In this document: piece by piece, positions 46,816-59,173 of the stretch
Numbering within the stretch: the stretch's first letter is position 1
Layout: every line of letters begins with the position of its first letter
Assembly: GCA_025766275.1 (NCBI GenBank)
Contig: JAFKAC010000052.1
Location: 342,843 to 406,842 of the forward strand
Origin: Lactarius indigo
Taxonomy: Eukaryota > Basidiomycota > Agaricomycetes > Russulales > Russulaceae
Length of the DNA: 64,000 nt
Reading direction: 5' to 3'
Program-made: the position numbers and the translations under genes
The notes under the pieces: model-generated
What the model was told of the DNA's origin: nothing
The model's input: only the letters and a program-made list of their open reading frames with translations
Databases searched by the model: none

Positions 46816-49092
46816 ACTTTAACGTAGGTGTGCCGTATCCAAATGAACAGGAAGAAAAGTAGGGGGAGAAAGGTCTTATACGGTCTGCACGGCATCTCGT
46901 CGGAGGTACCTTTGGACATTTGTTATACACACAGACACACACGCTGTACGTAGCGAGAATTGCGGGAACCGCGCAGAGTGGACGTGCTGTATCTGTCGAG
47001 AACTATTGAGTTTGGTGACACCAAACTGACCACGAGTTCGACACGTGCCCTCAAGATAAGGCCATTCGAGCGCGGTTTACCAATGCCAAGTTCAAGTTTG
47101 CAGCACTGCGAGGAGGGCAGTATAGTGGGGTTTTGAAAGGATTTCTCGGAATGTATATCGGTCCCAGTTACAACAAACATGGGTATATTGTTCCTATAGT
47201 TCCGACTTCCGAACAAGGTGCTGAGTCCATGTGGGCAGGACTGCGGAGTGCACGTGGAGTAAAAAAACTTGAGACGCCGTCATTCAAGTTATATGAAGCA
47301 CCAGATCGTGTTTGGAAGCCCTGATCATGAACCAATTGTTTGAGGGGATTGGTGACGGCTAGGGATACGTAAGGGACTCCAAAGGGAGAAGCGCTTGGGT
47401 GCTTCGTCTCGTCTCCAACTCCAAGAGTCTATGAAAGTTGCTTTGACACAGCTCAGCACCACGACAAAGGCGATTAGTTCCAAAAAGGTCCCTCGACACG
47501 CGACAAGGATAGTTGGGGGCAGACGTAAAGGTTATTATGTGTGTTTTACTCAAACACATTGCCTTGTTCCAGAAATCACTACCGTAGCCTAGTTCTAAGC
47601 GAAGATAACGATAAGTAGCACTTCGTGAGACGTGCTACGTAGGGTATTTGGTCCTGAGTCACACATAAATGGATCCAAAAATAAACTGCCACTCGTCGTC
47701 CTATCATCCGCGGCCCTGAGGTCACAGTGATATCCTAATGGAATTGTGCCACTTCATCCACGCGATCGAGGAGAGAGATCACAAATGCAGTAAGAGGGTT
47801 GTGTAACTGATAAGTAGCTTAGGTCATGAGGAGAAGTCGAGAATACAGAAACTCACCAGGAGCGCCGTATTGTGCTTCGAATATTGAATGGACGAACCAG
47901 CTACCGTATGTCTCGCGTCTCGCGTCGAGAAGCTAGTGAGATAGAATTGAGCATGACGCGTGGGATATTTGGTCCCCGTATGTGGTATGACCCGGAGATT
48001 CGAGAACCGGGTTCTCATGCAAGCTCTCATGATACTACCAGTGCTAATCCGACCGAGGCGTAGTTTCTGGACCGTAGCCGGTGGTTCTAGCACACCCCAA
48101 CTTCCCGCTTCCCTACCGTGATTTTTCTACTAGTACAGTAACAGATACATCAGGCCGCTCATGCGATTCTGAGTTCAGCTAAAAAATTCACGATTACACC
48201 AGAACATCGACTTTTTGAATGGATGGGCCAGACTCCAAACCCGGTTTTCCAGTGGTCCCTGTTTCCGTTAAAGGATTTGGCTTCGGGTCTTTCGGCTGAT
48301 GACCGCGTGTGTACCGAGGGCTTTCGTTGACTCATCATTCGTCTAAGTCATCCGAGTTTGGAGAAATTGGCCTTTAATTGGCGCATAACACCGGTATCGG
48401 GTTATGTCTACGGTGCACACCTGCTTTGGATCTGTCCATTTGCGATGGCGGTACTGTACAGCACGCGCAGCACAACGTATAAGCTTACAAAGTAATACAA
48501 ACAACCTGTACACATCATGATCGAACCAAATATGGAAGGTTCTGAGATTCGCTGTCATGGTTAAGCCATCTTGGAATTCCACCCACAAAAGTCGGCGGTT
48601 TGGAAAACTGTCGGGCCCGGTGGGGGCGAAACAAACTTGAAGATGGAAATATACACATATAATACGGGTTCCGGGATACTGGTGCCACTAGAGGACCGCT
48701 AGCGGTGCTAGCATGGCGAGGGCAATATCCTTTGCATAGCCCGAGGGTGCCTCAGTCGACTTAGTGCTCTCTGATCGGATGTACATGCATGACATGACAT
48801 GCAAAGTTAATCTCTTGTTGTATTTGGTGCCGTACGGTATTTTTCCGTAAGTGCCTTCCTCAGCATCAGTTTCAAGTTCTAATCCTTTCAAGGTGTTGTC
48901 TCTGTAACAGGTGACATTACTTTGGTTCTCTGTCTCCATTGATGGTTATGCCTCCCGTAGCTCCCGCAGATTGACCATCCTGGGTATGGCTTGTTTCGAA
49001 AAATGAAGTGGGTCGGGGTAGCGCCTCAGACGCTCTTCGAGGTTTTTAAACCCTTCGGACATCCTCTCTGCCTCTCACAACATTCCTCCGTC
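46816..49092. other. No gene recognised
   Basis: Only short frames are present. Two motifs, TACAGTA at 48134 and TACTGTA at 48452. The composition becomes AT-richer, marking the left edge of the repeat-rich 49-64 kb block. Confidence 0.45.
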
Positions 49093-49974
49093 ATGTCCTC
49101 ACAAATGCACCCATCTTCTTCCCCCAACTTCTCTCAGCGTAACTCTGGGAGCGGTGGATTGCCCCCTCTTCCCCATATCAGGGACAGGCGATTGCAGACG
49201 CAGATTTTCACGCATCGCAGTTTGGCCAGGAGGCCCAAGCGTTCCTTTGAGGATTCGCCCGACGACCCGAGCCCCGACAACGAACAGTGGGTCTATTGAT
49301 ATTCTCTCTGCGAAAGACGACACTCACCTTGATTCCGCGGAAGATTGGTACACATTGGGGATCCAGTGTTTAGCCTTGTGGTGACCGACTTGATTAGAGA
49401 CCTATTCCCAAATCTAAGCGTCGGCCCTTCTTCCGTTCGTTTGATTGGCCTCTTATTCGCCGCCCTTGGTCCCTGAATATGACCCTTTAGAAAGTGAGGG
49501 ATCGCCTGAAACAAACCGCCACGCTTGCTAGAGTGTACGACGCTTCCTTGATCGCGCCCCCACCGCCCACTGACGCTTCCCTTTCTAGCGCGGTCTTGTA
49601 CCGTTTGCACGATCACCTCCTAGTCCAAGCTGCTCAAGCCAACGAAGTCAAGGCGTCACAGAACGCACAAGGTTAGTCACCATTCACGACGTAAGACCCA
49701 CATGCCTGTTTCTGACTTGCCGTTTTTTTTCCAAAGCTGAGGTATTCAAGGTACCGTATCGCTGTCGTTCCTTGATATAGAAGTACAGAATAACACTAGT
49801 CCACAGGCTTATGTCGGAGGACTCTACAGAGAACAGGGCATGGGTCCCGTCAACGACTGGCTCCGCTCGCTTTTCCAGCTGTACGTCCTAGACGCGTACG
49901 AGAACATACGGAGGGAACATCTTCTGCCGCCTGTGCAGACTCCACATGCGCCGACGCTTCGGTCCGTATCGTAA
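49093..49974 (+). CDS. RNase III-like protein R1, predicted catalytically inactive
   Basis: Six exons (49093-49286, 49344-49434, 49491-49534, 49589-49671, 49737-49750, 49807-49974) give 197 residues with introns of 54-65 bases. The frame is open to a TAA at 49972. After a Ser-rich start, IRDRRLQTQIFTHRSL and the split signature DNEQ/LVHIGD identify an RNase III domain. VGPSSKVRDRLKQTATLARV, HDHLLVQAA and AEVFK/AYVGGLYREQG follow in family order. No dsRNA-binding domain is present. In active enzymes the signature is NExLEFLGD and the second site D-x-x-E. Here the second Glu of the signature is Val, the Asp of DxxE is Glu, and the final Glu is Lys. The protein therefore probably binds RNA or a partner without cutting; dead RNase III folds are known in mitochondrial ribosomes (mL44, mL57). 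Exon 5 has 14 bases. Confidence 0.75.
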
Positions 49975-51699
49975 CACGGCCCAAACCGAAATAGCCACTG
50001 GGCAAAGAATAACGTGTAAGCACCACGCTCCCGTACCTATCATCTCAATTATACGTCCACAATCTGAATCTAAATGTCCAGATATACGAGCTCGGGAATG
50101 TGTTGGACACTGCTGATCAGCTGCGGAGTTGGGGAAGCGTCATCAGATGAGGAAACTGAACCCCAACTATTTGTTGTGTACGATTACCTGCTAGATTGTG
50201 TGGTCGTTGTCCGATACAATGACTACTAAATTGCGAAATTATATCGATTTTGTCAAGTCGTGCAATTCGCGGTATTGGTTTCTGTGCACTCGCTTCCGGC
50301 GCAAGGGCGCGCACGAATAGCCACGTCCATCTGCGTCTTCCTCGGAGGCGATGTCAGGTCTGTGATCCGTTGCAGCAGCGGTAGCAGTTGCTGCAAACCG
50401 CTATATAGAGCCACCGGGATGGCGAGGTCGCCAAGTGTTGGCGTCCCTTCTGCGATTAAAGTCCGAGGTGGCGAGAATGCTCCAGGTGAATCGCGTGTTT
50501 CTCTCAGAAATTTTCAAGAGCAAGTTGCGGGAGGGGAAATCAGGCACACGTAGGAGCAGCTTCGGGACCCGTGTAAGCGCTCCGCGTTGCGAGGGACAGG
50601 GAAAGGACCATTCCATTGGCCAGTTCGGGGCGCCACAGACGACTTCACCCATGCAAACAGAAAAGGCGACAGGGGATGTCCCCAAAGCGTCTGCATTATG
50701 ATGTCGACTAAGTTGGGGAACAGGGATTAATTCGGTACCGTGCGGAAGTCCAAATTCGACGAAGGGGCATGTGTCCTAGTTGGGAGGTGCTTTATCCTGA
50801 AAAGTACAGTACGTCTCCATTGGCTTAAAGAAATCAGTCTCAAACAAGTCGGCATTAAGTCTCGCTGTCGAATGTGACAGCAGGGCAATATAAGCCACTA
50901 GTTTATAGTTTTAATGACAGGTGCTCACCAAGTGCACGGAAGTGCTACCACCCTAATACTACCCTTCGACTTGCGGTTTCTAGAGTGGGCGAGGTCAGGA
51001 AAAACATAAAGGAGAATACTGCCACTAACCAAGTTCCGGTGTGTCAGAGATTCAGAGAAACATATCTTGAGTGAAAGGTCGCTATGGGCTATGGGGCATC
51101 GTGTCCATGTGTTGGGTCCACTCAAGTTGGGGTTGATGAATAAGCCGAGGAATCTGCGCTTTCCCTTTCTTTGGTAGTTGCTGCCAACTTGCTGGTTGCA
51201 TGCTAAACTTCAAGTTGGAGCTACTAGTAAGCTGCTAGGAGTTCGATTAACAAAACGTCGGCGGCCTCGAATACCAGCACGAGGTTAAAAAATCCTGATT
51301 GGTCGGGCAGTAGCGTCCCACTTTCGGTCTCACTGATAGCTGCTGATGGGAGTGACTGCCAGAAAGTGTACCAGTCATATCATAGATCGTTGACCTCGCT
51401 TACGCTATCAAAGAGCCCTGATTGGCTGAGAGTCACGTTTGAAATTTGAAATTTCAAAACTGGTGACATCGGACATCGCATCATTGGACGACAGACGTCG
51501 CTTGAGACGTCGAAAATAATTATGTCGAATGCACATCATATTGATCATGATATGCAACGTTGGCACTATTTTCATGAGTGAGTTATTCGGCTCAAATGTT
51601 CACTAACGTCAGTACGAACCCATCTGGGTTTATCCCTGATTGTGGACACCACGTCTGCATTGGTGCAAATCAAGGCTGAACCAAGCTTGGTCTATACAA
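49975..51699. other. Intergenic region with clustered small palindromes
   Basis: No gene recognised. Near 51438-51458 a 9-base inverted repeat (TTTGAAATT, loop TGA, AATTTCAAA) is followed within 110 bases by two GACGTC sites and a palindrome-like ATATTGATCATGATAT. TACAGTA lies at 50805. Confidence 0.45.
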
Positions 51700-52982
51700 C
51701 AAGCCCTACCGTATTTCGAGTTCAAACTCGAATTGGGTTGAGCCAGATGGCAGTTTGACGCCTTGGTTTGACGTATTGACTTTGACTTTGACGGTCTTGC
51801 TGATAGACGCATAACCAAGCGCATAATGCCATCTTAGGATAAATAAGGACCCTAGGTCTTGGACAATGGTGCAATAAAGTATTGGATGAAGTCGGCCAAT
51901 ATCTTCCTTCTAGAGCCTGAGAGAAGAGGGAGGTATGTGAGAAAGCCATGACACTTGCCCAAAACTTATTTGTCGCATTTGATTGAATTTGATCAACCGA
52001 ACTTTATTCAAATTTGTTATATTGGTTCGGTTCTCACGGCAATTTTGGGCCGAACCTGCTCGGTCAAGTTCAAAATTTTGTTGTAGTCATGCTCTTGTCA
52101 GCGACTTCGTGTTTATCCGTCTCAAAGCAACATTATACCAAATCTTTTCAAACCAATGTCTAGGTCATGGGGGCACACAACCGAACCGTACCATTTCTAA
52201 GTCACCATGCGCAGCACATCAACACGTATGGTGACGAAATATGGAAGGTATGTCAGCGCGCGACTTTATCATATCAATCGAAAGGAACATCTTGATGAGG
52301 TCACGATCACCTGTCAACGCTGTCAACACCGGACCCATGTTCTAAGGCCGGAGAGCTCAAACCACTGCGAGCTAGTAAGCCCTTACTCATCCTAAGCTCC
52401 TTTCGGAATCTGGAACTAAAGGGATATGGAGTGTACTGGAGTGGTTGACAATCAACGCGATTGGCCGGTTTAGTTCCCCCGGCCCACGTGGGGATTTGTA
52501 GCCAATGAAAATCATTGCCACGGCGGGGCAAATGTGGACAGGGCAGAACGAACGACTCGGCGGAAATGGTCTAATGACCTCACCGGTTACTCGGGGACTC
52601 ATTAGGTCGAGAAAGTCAGACGCCGTAAACTCACAACGCCCGCACTCAGTTCAGTCATTGTGCTCTTCATCCCTCTCTATATCCTCGCAGGTCTGGCAGC
52701 GATTTGGTGACCTCCAATTCGTGTCCGACAATTACCGCCAATACCGGTGACTTGTAAATCCTTTGGGGTCCTCTTCCACGCCGTCACGACCTAACCAGGC
52801 GTGTAGGATTTTGATAGATGAGGTGCCCCTTCTTTCCGAGGATTTCTGGTAGCACTGTAGCTATTTGTGAGTTGATCTAACCATGACGTGTTCCAGAAGC
52901 TTGAAACGCTTGAAACGCATGGCACGGGGCTTCCCCCCTGCCGCATCGTTGTGCTCCTATTCTCATTCTCTACCACCTTGTC
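51700..52982 (+). repeat. Segmental duplication, copy 1 (upstream of R2)
   Basis: This segment and 57850-59173 are diverged copies in the same orientation. Shared words include AACTCGAATTGGGTTGAGCC (near 51726 and 57871), CACCTGTCAA, AAGGCCGGA, CTAAGCTCCTTTCGGAAT or its close variant, ACCGGTGACTTGTAA, and TTCCAGAAGCT just before the RNase III-like genes. The stretch contains no convincing gene and probably carries the promoters of R2 and R3. Confidence 0.65.
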
Positions 52983-54250
52983 ATGTCATTGTCAAACGAA
53001 GAGCTTACCCGTCCCAGTTCCTCCCCCACTCACCTCACTGTAACCAAAATGCTCCCCCTCCTTCCAAGAATATGGTCGACTCAGCGTTTGAAGCAAATAT
53101 TCACCCACAGCAGCATGAGCGCGAGACCCCGGAGTGGGTTCGAGTTCGAGGCGCCTCACGCTGATCCAATGTACGATAACGAAGGGCAGGTCCTCCTCCC
53201 CCCTCCGTCGTCAGTCGACTAACTTCTCTGGAAGATTGGCGCACATCGGAGATGGAGTACTCAGTCTGGCGGTTACCGATCTTATTCAAGGCCGTTATCC
53301 ACGCTTGCACGTCGGTCCAACGTCGGTTCGTTGAAGTGTCGCCGTTCGCATCGTCTTCATTTCCTTATCGTGGGCTGTTCAGAAAATGCGGGACCGCATC
53401 AAGTGTGGTGGGACACTCGCAAGAATGTAATATGTCTCCTTCCTAATGTCAATTGAGCAGTGCTGACACGTGTGCTTCCAGCACCGTACAGTATGGGCTT
53501 CATGAAAGGCTGAGGGGTGAAAATCCTCGTCTTAAGAATGAGCAGAGAGTGCAAGGTATGGCCACCATGCATTTCGTGCCCTCTCTCGTCGTCCTTAATT
53601 TGTCTTCCTGTATAAAGTGAATGTCTTCAAGGTACTTCTCTTCTGCGCTTTTATGATCTGTAAATATTTTTTGAAATCGATTACAGGCCTACGTGGGTGG
53701 ACTGTTCAAGGAACAAGGCATCGATGTCGTCAAGAAGTGGCTGAACCAGCTGTTTGAACCCCTCGTCGATGCTGCATACTGGGCTGAGCGCCAGCACTAT
53801 CTGGAGCACGCAGTACCAGCGACACCCTCTCCCACACCTTCCCCGCCCCCTCCGCCTCAACGGATAGCACCTGTTCCGAGCCTTCCGGGACGGGCTGCGG
53901 AGGGCCTGAAGCAAGCTGAGGTCAAGGGGCAAGGGAGATCGGAGGCAACGAAAGCCAGAAATAGACCTACGCAACGTCAAAGCCTCGCAGCAGCGGGAAC
54001 CTCTCTGGGAGCGATAGATAGGCCTGGCGGTCAACACACGCAGCGAGGAATAGGCTCACGAGATGGCAGAAGAAGGGACGCAGGTGAGTACGACGGGACA
54101 TCGTCGTGGTGGTCCCCGCGGTGGGTGAGCGCAGCCCGAATATCACGACCTGACGCTCTCTGGTCGTATTATCAGAACCCGACTCTTCGTACACCGGTCG
54201 ACATTCTGGTGCGTTGCCTCGACGACGCTCGCCGTCAACTGCAGAGATGA
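52983..54250 (+). pseudogene. RNase III-like pseudogene R2 with long C-terminal frame
   Basis: Exon-like pieces match R1 and R3: 52983-~53199, 53235-53325, 53383-53426, 53482-53556, 53618-53631 and 53687-54250. Motifs are IFTHSSM, LAHIGDGVLSLAVTDLI, KMRDRIKCGG, YGLHERLRG, VNVFK and AYVGGLFKEQG. Two lesions are visible. The first exon ends at GGGCAG/GTCCTC in a phase that does not fit exon 2, unlike R1 and R3. Exon 4 is 75 bases rather than 74 because of an extra A in a run of five, which puts a TAA a few codons on. The last exon stays open for 187 codons with a Pro-rich, then Arg/Gln-rich tail that R1 and R3 lack. As in the others, the catalytic Glu is Lys, and here the paired Asp is Asn. Confidence 0.65.
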
Positions 54251-56698
54251 CCGAGAGGGGTGCGAGGAAGCGGTTGAGGTCGAGGTAGGGCGATATTAGG
54301 TTGGTTGTCAGTGCTGCATCTGCCCCTTTCATCTGATCTGGATCCTCACCGGCTTAAACGCAGGAATCGCTGCGAAATTTGCTGCGAAAGTCCTCGGACT
54401 ACGAAGGGACGCACGAAGGAGGGAAAGATGCCGAGAGTGGAGGGGGTATGTACCACGTCCGATTTCACCTACTATTTATACAAATAGGAAAAACAAAGAG
54501 AGAGAGACCAAGCCCAGGTGGTACTCAACTTGGGGGTTGGGGGCGTCCTTGTATTTGATATGCTTCATCCCTTTCTAGGACTTGCTTCTCCGAGTACTAC
54601 AACACCACGATATTGCCAGGCGCTGGTGTGCAGCTCCCACTAGGATATATTAATGACGTTGTTCCGACCCTGACAGCATCCGTATTCATTTCCCTTATCG
54701 TGTGGGACCGTAACTCAGATTCTTCTTAAGTTAGCTCCGAGTCTTGTGTGAATGAGAAATTAGAAGAATGTGAGGCAAAACGCCACTGGATAAAAAAAAT
54801 GCAGAAGTAACTTACACAGGAACTTAACTTACAGCACATTCAAGTTGGTGAGAGAGGCCGCGTGCTACTGTTTCCCGAACACTGCCCCGCGGCAGCCGAT
54901 GTTAGTTGGTTGTGGGTGTATTGTTTGGTGTATCGACGAAGGCAAGTGATTGTGATTTGACGTAATGTTGATATCATATACGTTGATACTCCGAGGCGTG
55001 TTGATCTACCACTGTCCCGATCTATCAACTGTAATAACACCGTGATATCATAGATGGTACGGTTTTTTTTTTCTCTGGGGTCAAACGATACCCAGGATTT
55101 TCATTCACAAGTGGCATGTTAGCACCCACGGCATCGTCCGGGGGACGAATCATTGGACAGTAGCTTGGCACCTGGTGATATGGCAATCAAGGTCACGGCA
55201 GTAGCAATGCAGGCCATGGTGTTTATTTTCCACATCTTCACACGACACGGCTGGGGGTGTTGGAGCGGAGAGAAGGTATGTAATCCCAGTAGTGTCACAT
55301 CGAAGGGACATGGGACCAGTGTGCTGCTGGACATAGTTTCTCACTCGAAGTTGGGAGTAATCCGTGGGTCATTGTTCTGCTCCGAGGCTCTGAGAGCATC
55401 ACCAATTTGAATGCGACCCCGTTTCGGGTCTACCAGGCTTCATGCTAAACAACCCCAGTCCCGATGCAGGTTTAAGCGGTACTAGTACCGGCTTGTGTTG
55501 GAAGCCCCTCGGCTCACACTAAATCACATCGCTGCCACGCATCTGTCTCCTCTTGACTTGCCCTTATATCACTTTGGTGAGATCCCCTTCTACACGTGCA
55601 CAGGGTAATTGCTCCGCACCTTAACGCTCAGTTTGACTGATTTTTGTGATACCATCAAGATCTCTGATGCTCGTGCAGTCACCCCACTTCCTTGCTTGGC
55701 TGCCGTTGATGTTGCAGTCTCTACGTGTCTTTATTTTTTCTTTTGCACGGCACTATTTCATGTGCGGTAAACTCTATGGCGGCATACTATTGGGGATCTG
55801 GGGGCAAACGAACGAGCCGATCTATCGTCCTGATAATAAAAATATACACAAGTTTGTACAGATGCGGACTTTACGCCGATTGGTAAGCCACGTTGATATT
55901 GCGATATCTGTTTATTGTACACGCCAAGGTGGCTAGATATATCACACGGCTCAAATCAAGTGCGCAAGATATAATACGATGGCCTGATCAAAAGTTACGG
56001 AGTAGAAACGTCGAGGTTCCGGCTTCGCAGCAATCGACCTGGTCGCATGTTGACACAGTCACGTACAACTGCGTCGTCGACTGTGACTCAGAGAAGATCG
56101 ACCATGCTCCCTCTTGCTAGTGTCCCACTGGTATGAGGGAATGAACCCTCGATTCGAGTTGAATGGGAGCGATACAATGTAATGGTTATGTAATGTAATC
56201 TGGGTAATCGTCAAAAGAAGCCGTCTCGTCGCTATCCGAAGCCCTATTTGTGTCTTCTGCATGATTCGATCATCCGCCGCATATTGCTCGACAACCGAAC
56301 CGACGTTGGCCAAAGCTGCGAGGCATTTCCGGATACCTTGCCTTCCTTAAAATCTGCTGAGGGCTTGATTTTCCATGGATACCTCTCCCAGGATGTTTAC
56401 CTTCTAGTCTCTTCGTGGTGACACAGCAGATGGTACAGACTCAGTTGACAAGAAACACTGTGGCTCCGCAGTTGCGAACGTGGGCCCACCCAAGATTTGG
56501 ACCTGGCATTGGATGTCAACGTTGTCATCCTCCCCAACGGGGTATGTGATATTGGAGTACGCCCCGTGTTTCCTTGACGCACAAGCCCGCGATGTCGGAA
56601 TGTCAAGCACGCAAGGTACGTGTCATTTGCCATGCAACACTCACCACGTCGGTGGTACCGCACTGCACGCTGTTGCCCTTCGATGCAGGATCAAAGAA
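54251..56698. other. Intergenic region of the RNase III-like block
   Basis: The first ~200 bases match the 3' flank of R3 (60235-60430). No gene was recognised in the rest. Confidence 0.45.
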
Positions 56699-56832
56699 AA
56701 GCCCTTGTACATGAAGGTCTCTATCGAGAGTCGGGAATGAACCCATCAGCGAACATTCCGCTCGACTTCCCAGTTCCACATGTATGGCACATACGAGAAC
56801 ATACGCAACGGACATCTTCTGCCGCCCGTGTA
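56699..56832 (+). pseudogene. Fragment of an R1-like RNase III last exon
   Basis: About 130 bases align with exon 6 of R1 (49807-49935). GTCTCTATCGAGAGTCGGG corresponds to the R1 stretch around LYREQG, and ACGAGAACATACGC with CATCTTCTGCCGCC corresponds to YENIRREHLLPP. The frame ends in TAA right after HLLPPV. The earlier exons are not recognisable upstream, so this is a relic. Confidence 0.6.
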
Positions 56833-57204
56833 ACCTCTCCTCCATCGATCGCATCGAACAAGCGCGTAGGATAGGTCATACATGGATGCCACGTCCACTG
56901 GCACTCGTGGTGTATTGGAATGTCTGCGGTAGTAGCAGCGATACCCTGCGACCAGCCATTGGGGATTGCTGCGGAGGCCACACCTTTGAACTATTGACCA
57001 AGGTTTGCCACGATCTGGAGGTTCTCTTACCACCAGACTCCTCGAAACCTAACCTGTTGGTTTTAGCAACAGACCACCAGTGGGAGCTTGGAAGGGCCAA
57101 ACAGGCGCTAGCATGAACGGCTCCGGGACGTGCGCGCGTGCTTGACGTCGCAAGGGATTGGATGAGGTAATGTTATGATATTCTCGTTATCTCGCTCGGA
57201 AGCG
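56833..57204. other. Short region with one gene-like frame
   Basis: A plus-strand frame ending at 57116 finishes with a coding-like segment (LLTKVCHDLEVLLPPDSSKP). It has no recognisable family and may be a fragment. Confidence 0.3.
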
Positions 57205-57717
57205 CTATACAAGAGTTCTCCTACACGCACTCACTGGGAGAAGAGAAGGAAGATGGCCCCAAAATACCTGCATGCCGACCACAGAAGGAAGGACGATGAT
57301 CTTGCGCCCCAAGGATAGGCAGGCGTCGAACGGGTGTCCATAGTTTGGGACGCGTCTCTTCCAAAAATGTGACCTTTTTGATTTTCCGAGACTAGTCCTG
57401 AATGAGATGACATCGAAGCCTACTGTCAAACATATTTGAGGGTAATCAGCCATAGGCTTATAGCCTCCATAACAGCGGGCACTGGGATTTACAGAGCACA
57501 TTAGGCCAGGCAAATGGGTATGAGAAAGACAGAAGAGATCACCCATATCGCCAAATTCTCTGGGGAGATATCCATGAGTGAAAATATTCTGTCCATCCAC
57601 GCATTCAAGTGGGCCAGCAACATTGACAATACAGTCGGGCTGACCCAACGACGACAATAATTCACTCGGCTCGAGTGTCGACAGCTTCGATGATTGCGAG
57701 ACACGTATGGGCGCCAT
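57205..57717 (-). CDS. Hypothetical protein
   Basis: A 170-residue open frame starts at the ATG at 57717 (MAPIRVSQSSKL). Its composition looks coding (DCIVNVAGPLECVDGQN; FCLSHTHLPGLMCSVNP; GGYKPMADYPQICLTVGFDV), with several Cys. There is no recognised family, signal peptide or membrane span. It lies just left of the segmental duplication copy at 57850. It could be an exon of a longer gene or a chance frame. Confidence 0.3.
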   Translation of the reverse strand: MAPIRVSQSSKLSTLEPSELLSSLGQPDCIVNVAGPLECVDGQNIFTHGYLPREFGDMGDLFCLSHTHLPGLMCSVNPSARCYGGYKPMADYPQICLTVGFDVISFRTSLGKSKRSHFWKRRVPNYGHPFDACLSLGRKIIVLPSVVGMQVFWGHLPSLLPVSACRRTLV

Positions 57718-57849
57718 TTCCTCGCTTGGCCAAATTATTCGGCTTGGACGTTCAATCAAGCATCAATATCATCCTATCAGAGCTATCTCCATTATGCAGA
57801 TGCTCCATCTTCAAACAGAGAAACGCACATGGCCCCACAAGTGGCCCCA

Positions 57850-59173
57850 CAGTATTGTATTTCGAATTTAAACTCGAATTGGGTTGAGCCGGGTGGCGGT
57901 TCGATTTGCTACCAATGAGCGATCCGCCCACAACCGTGGTCCTCTGGGAAGCGCCACCCGCCACCTCACCCTGAGTTTATCCTATGCCACAGTAATAAAC
58001 GGGTCTAGGCCTTGGGAAATGGAATAACCAATAACTTCCTTCTAAGTTATACCCCAACGTACCCATAACATCACTTAATATAACCTGTCATAAAGTAGTC
58101 CGGTCGATCGACGTCGTTCTTTTTTTGACGTTTCTTTTGATACTGACGGGAAGTCCGGTCCGGTACTCGTAAGTGTACCAACTTCTTTACCGCCCACTAG
58201 TTCTGTCAGTGACGTGTTCTTGTCAGTGCTATAGCACTACTTCGTCCTGTTGTGTCAATCTCAGAGTGACGTTCTACAAAGTCCTCTTGTAAAGCTGGAT
58301 CGGTCCTGAACGTGCGTACCCATGACTGTACTATTTTGAAGGTACTACACGAATAGTGCGTCCGAGTCGTCGGTGTCAGGTATGGAGCCTGGACATGGAA
58401 GATGTCAAAACTTGAAGTACGTCAAGTAACTTACGCACAATTCCACAATATCGTTAATTGTTGATCGATAGAAGTCAACCTTCTGAAGACGCTGCGAACA
58501 CCTGTCAATACTAAAGGCCGGACGGTTCGAATCACTGCTCGCTAAGTTCTCCCGTCCTAGGCTCCTTTCGGAATATGGGCCCACATCATTATGCTGTATG
58601 CGGAAGCGTACCGGACTAAGTACCGGACGAGGTGTTATAATAATGACTGATTCGGTTATTCAGTTGGGATCTCACGTGAAAGCGTATAGGCCAATACAGT
58701 AACAGGATCGCCTCCCCAAAACAGCGGCTGGGCCAAAAACCTGAAGGAGGAACTCAGAGCGTGTAATTGTATGTCCGCACTGGCGGCCTGATGAAAACGT
58801 GAAGCAATGCAGAGGCCATGAAGTCGTAGATCCGAGATTCATTATGCCTGCAGGCACTTAGATCACTGGCTGTTAGCCGGCCCTCTTGATATCCTCGGGA
58901 CAAATGTCTAACAACTTATACTATAGTACCGGTGACTTGTAAGTCATTTTGGCACCCTCTTCCATGCTGTCAATTAATCGACGGTGTGACTATGCCTTAG
59001 ATAGGTGAAAATGGGCCTTGCTGCTGTCGAAGATATCTGATGGTCGGTAGCTATTTATTAGTAAGTGGATCTAACCCTGGTCGGGCGTTTTCCAGAAGCT
59101 CTGGACGCAAGAGAGTGTCCTTTATTCCGTGTCCCTTTATTGCGCCGCCCCTACCCTCACTCACCACTTTTCC
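57850..59173 (+). repeat. Segmental duplication, copy 2 (upstream of R3)
   Basis: This is the partner of 51700-52982. Copies differ by many substitutions and indels, so the duplication is not recent. Confidence 0.65.
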
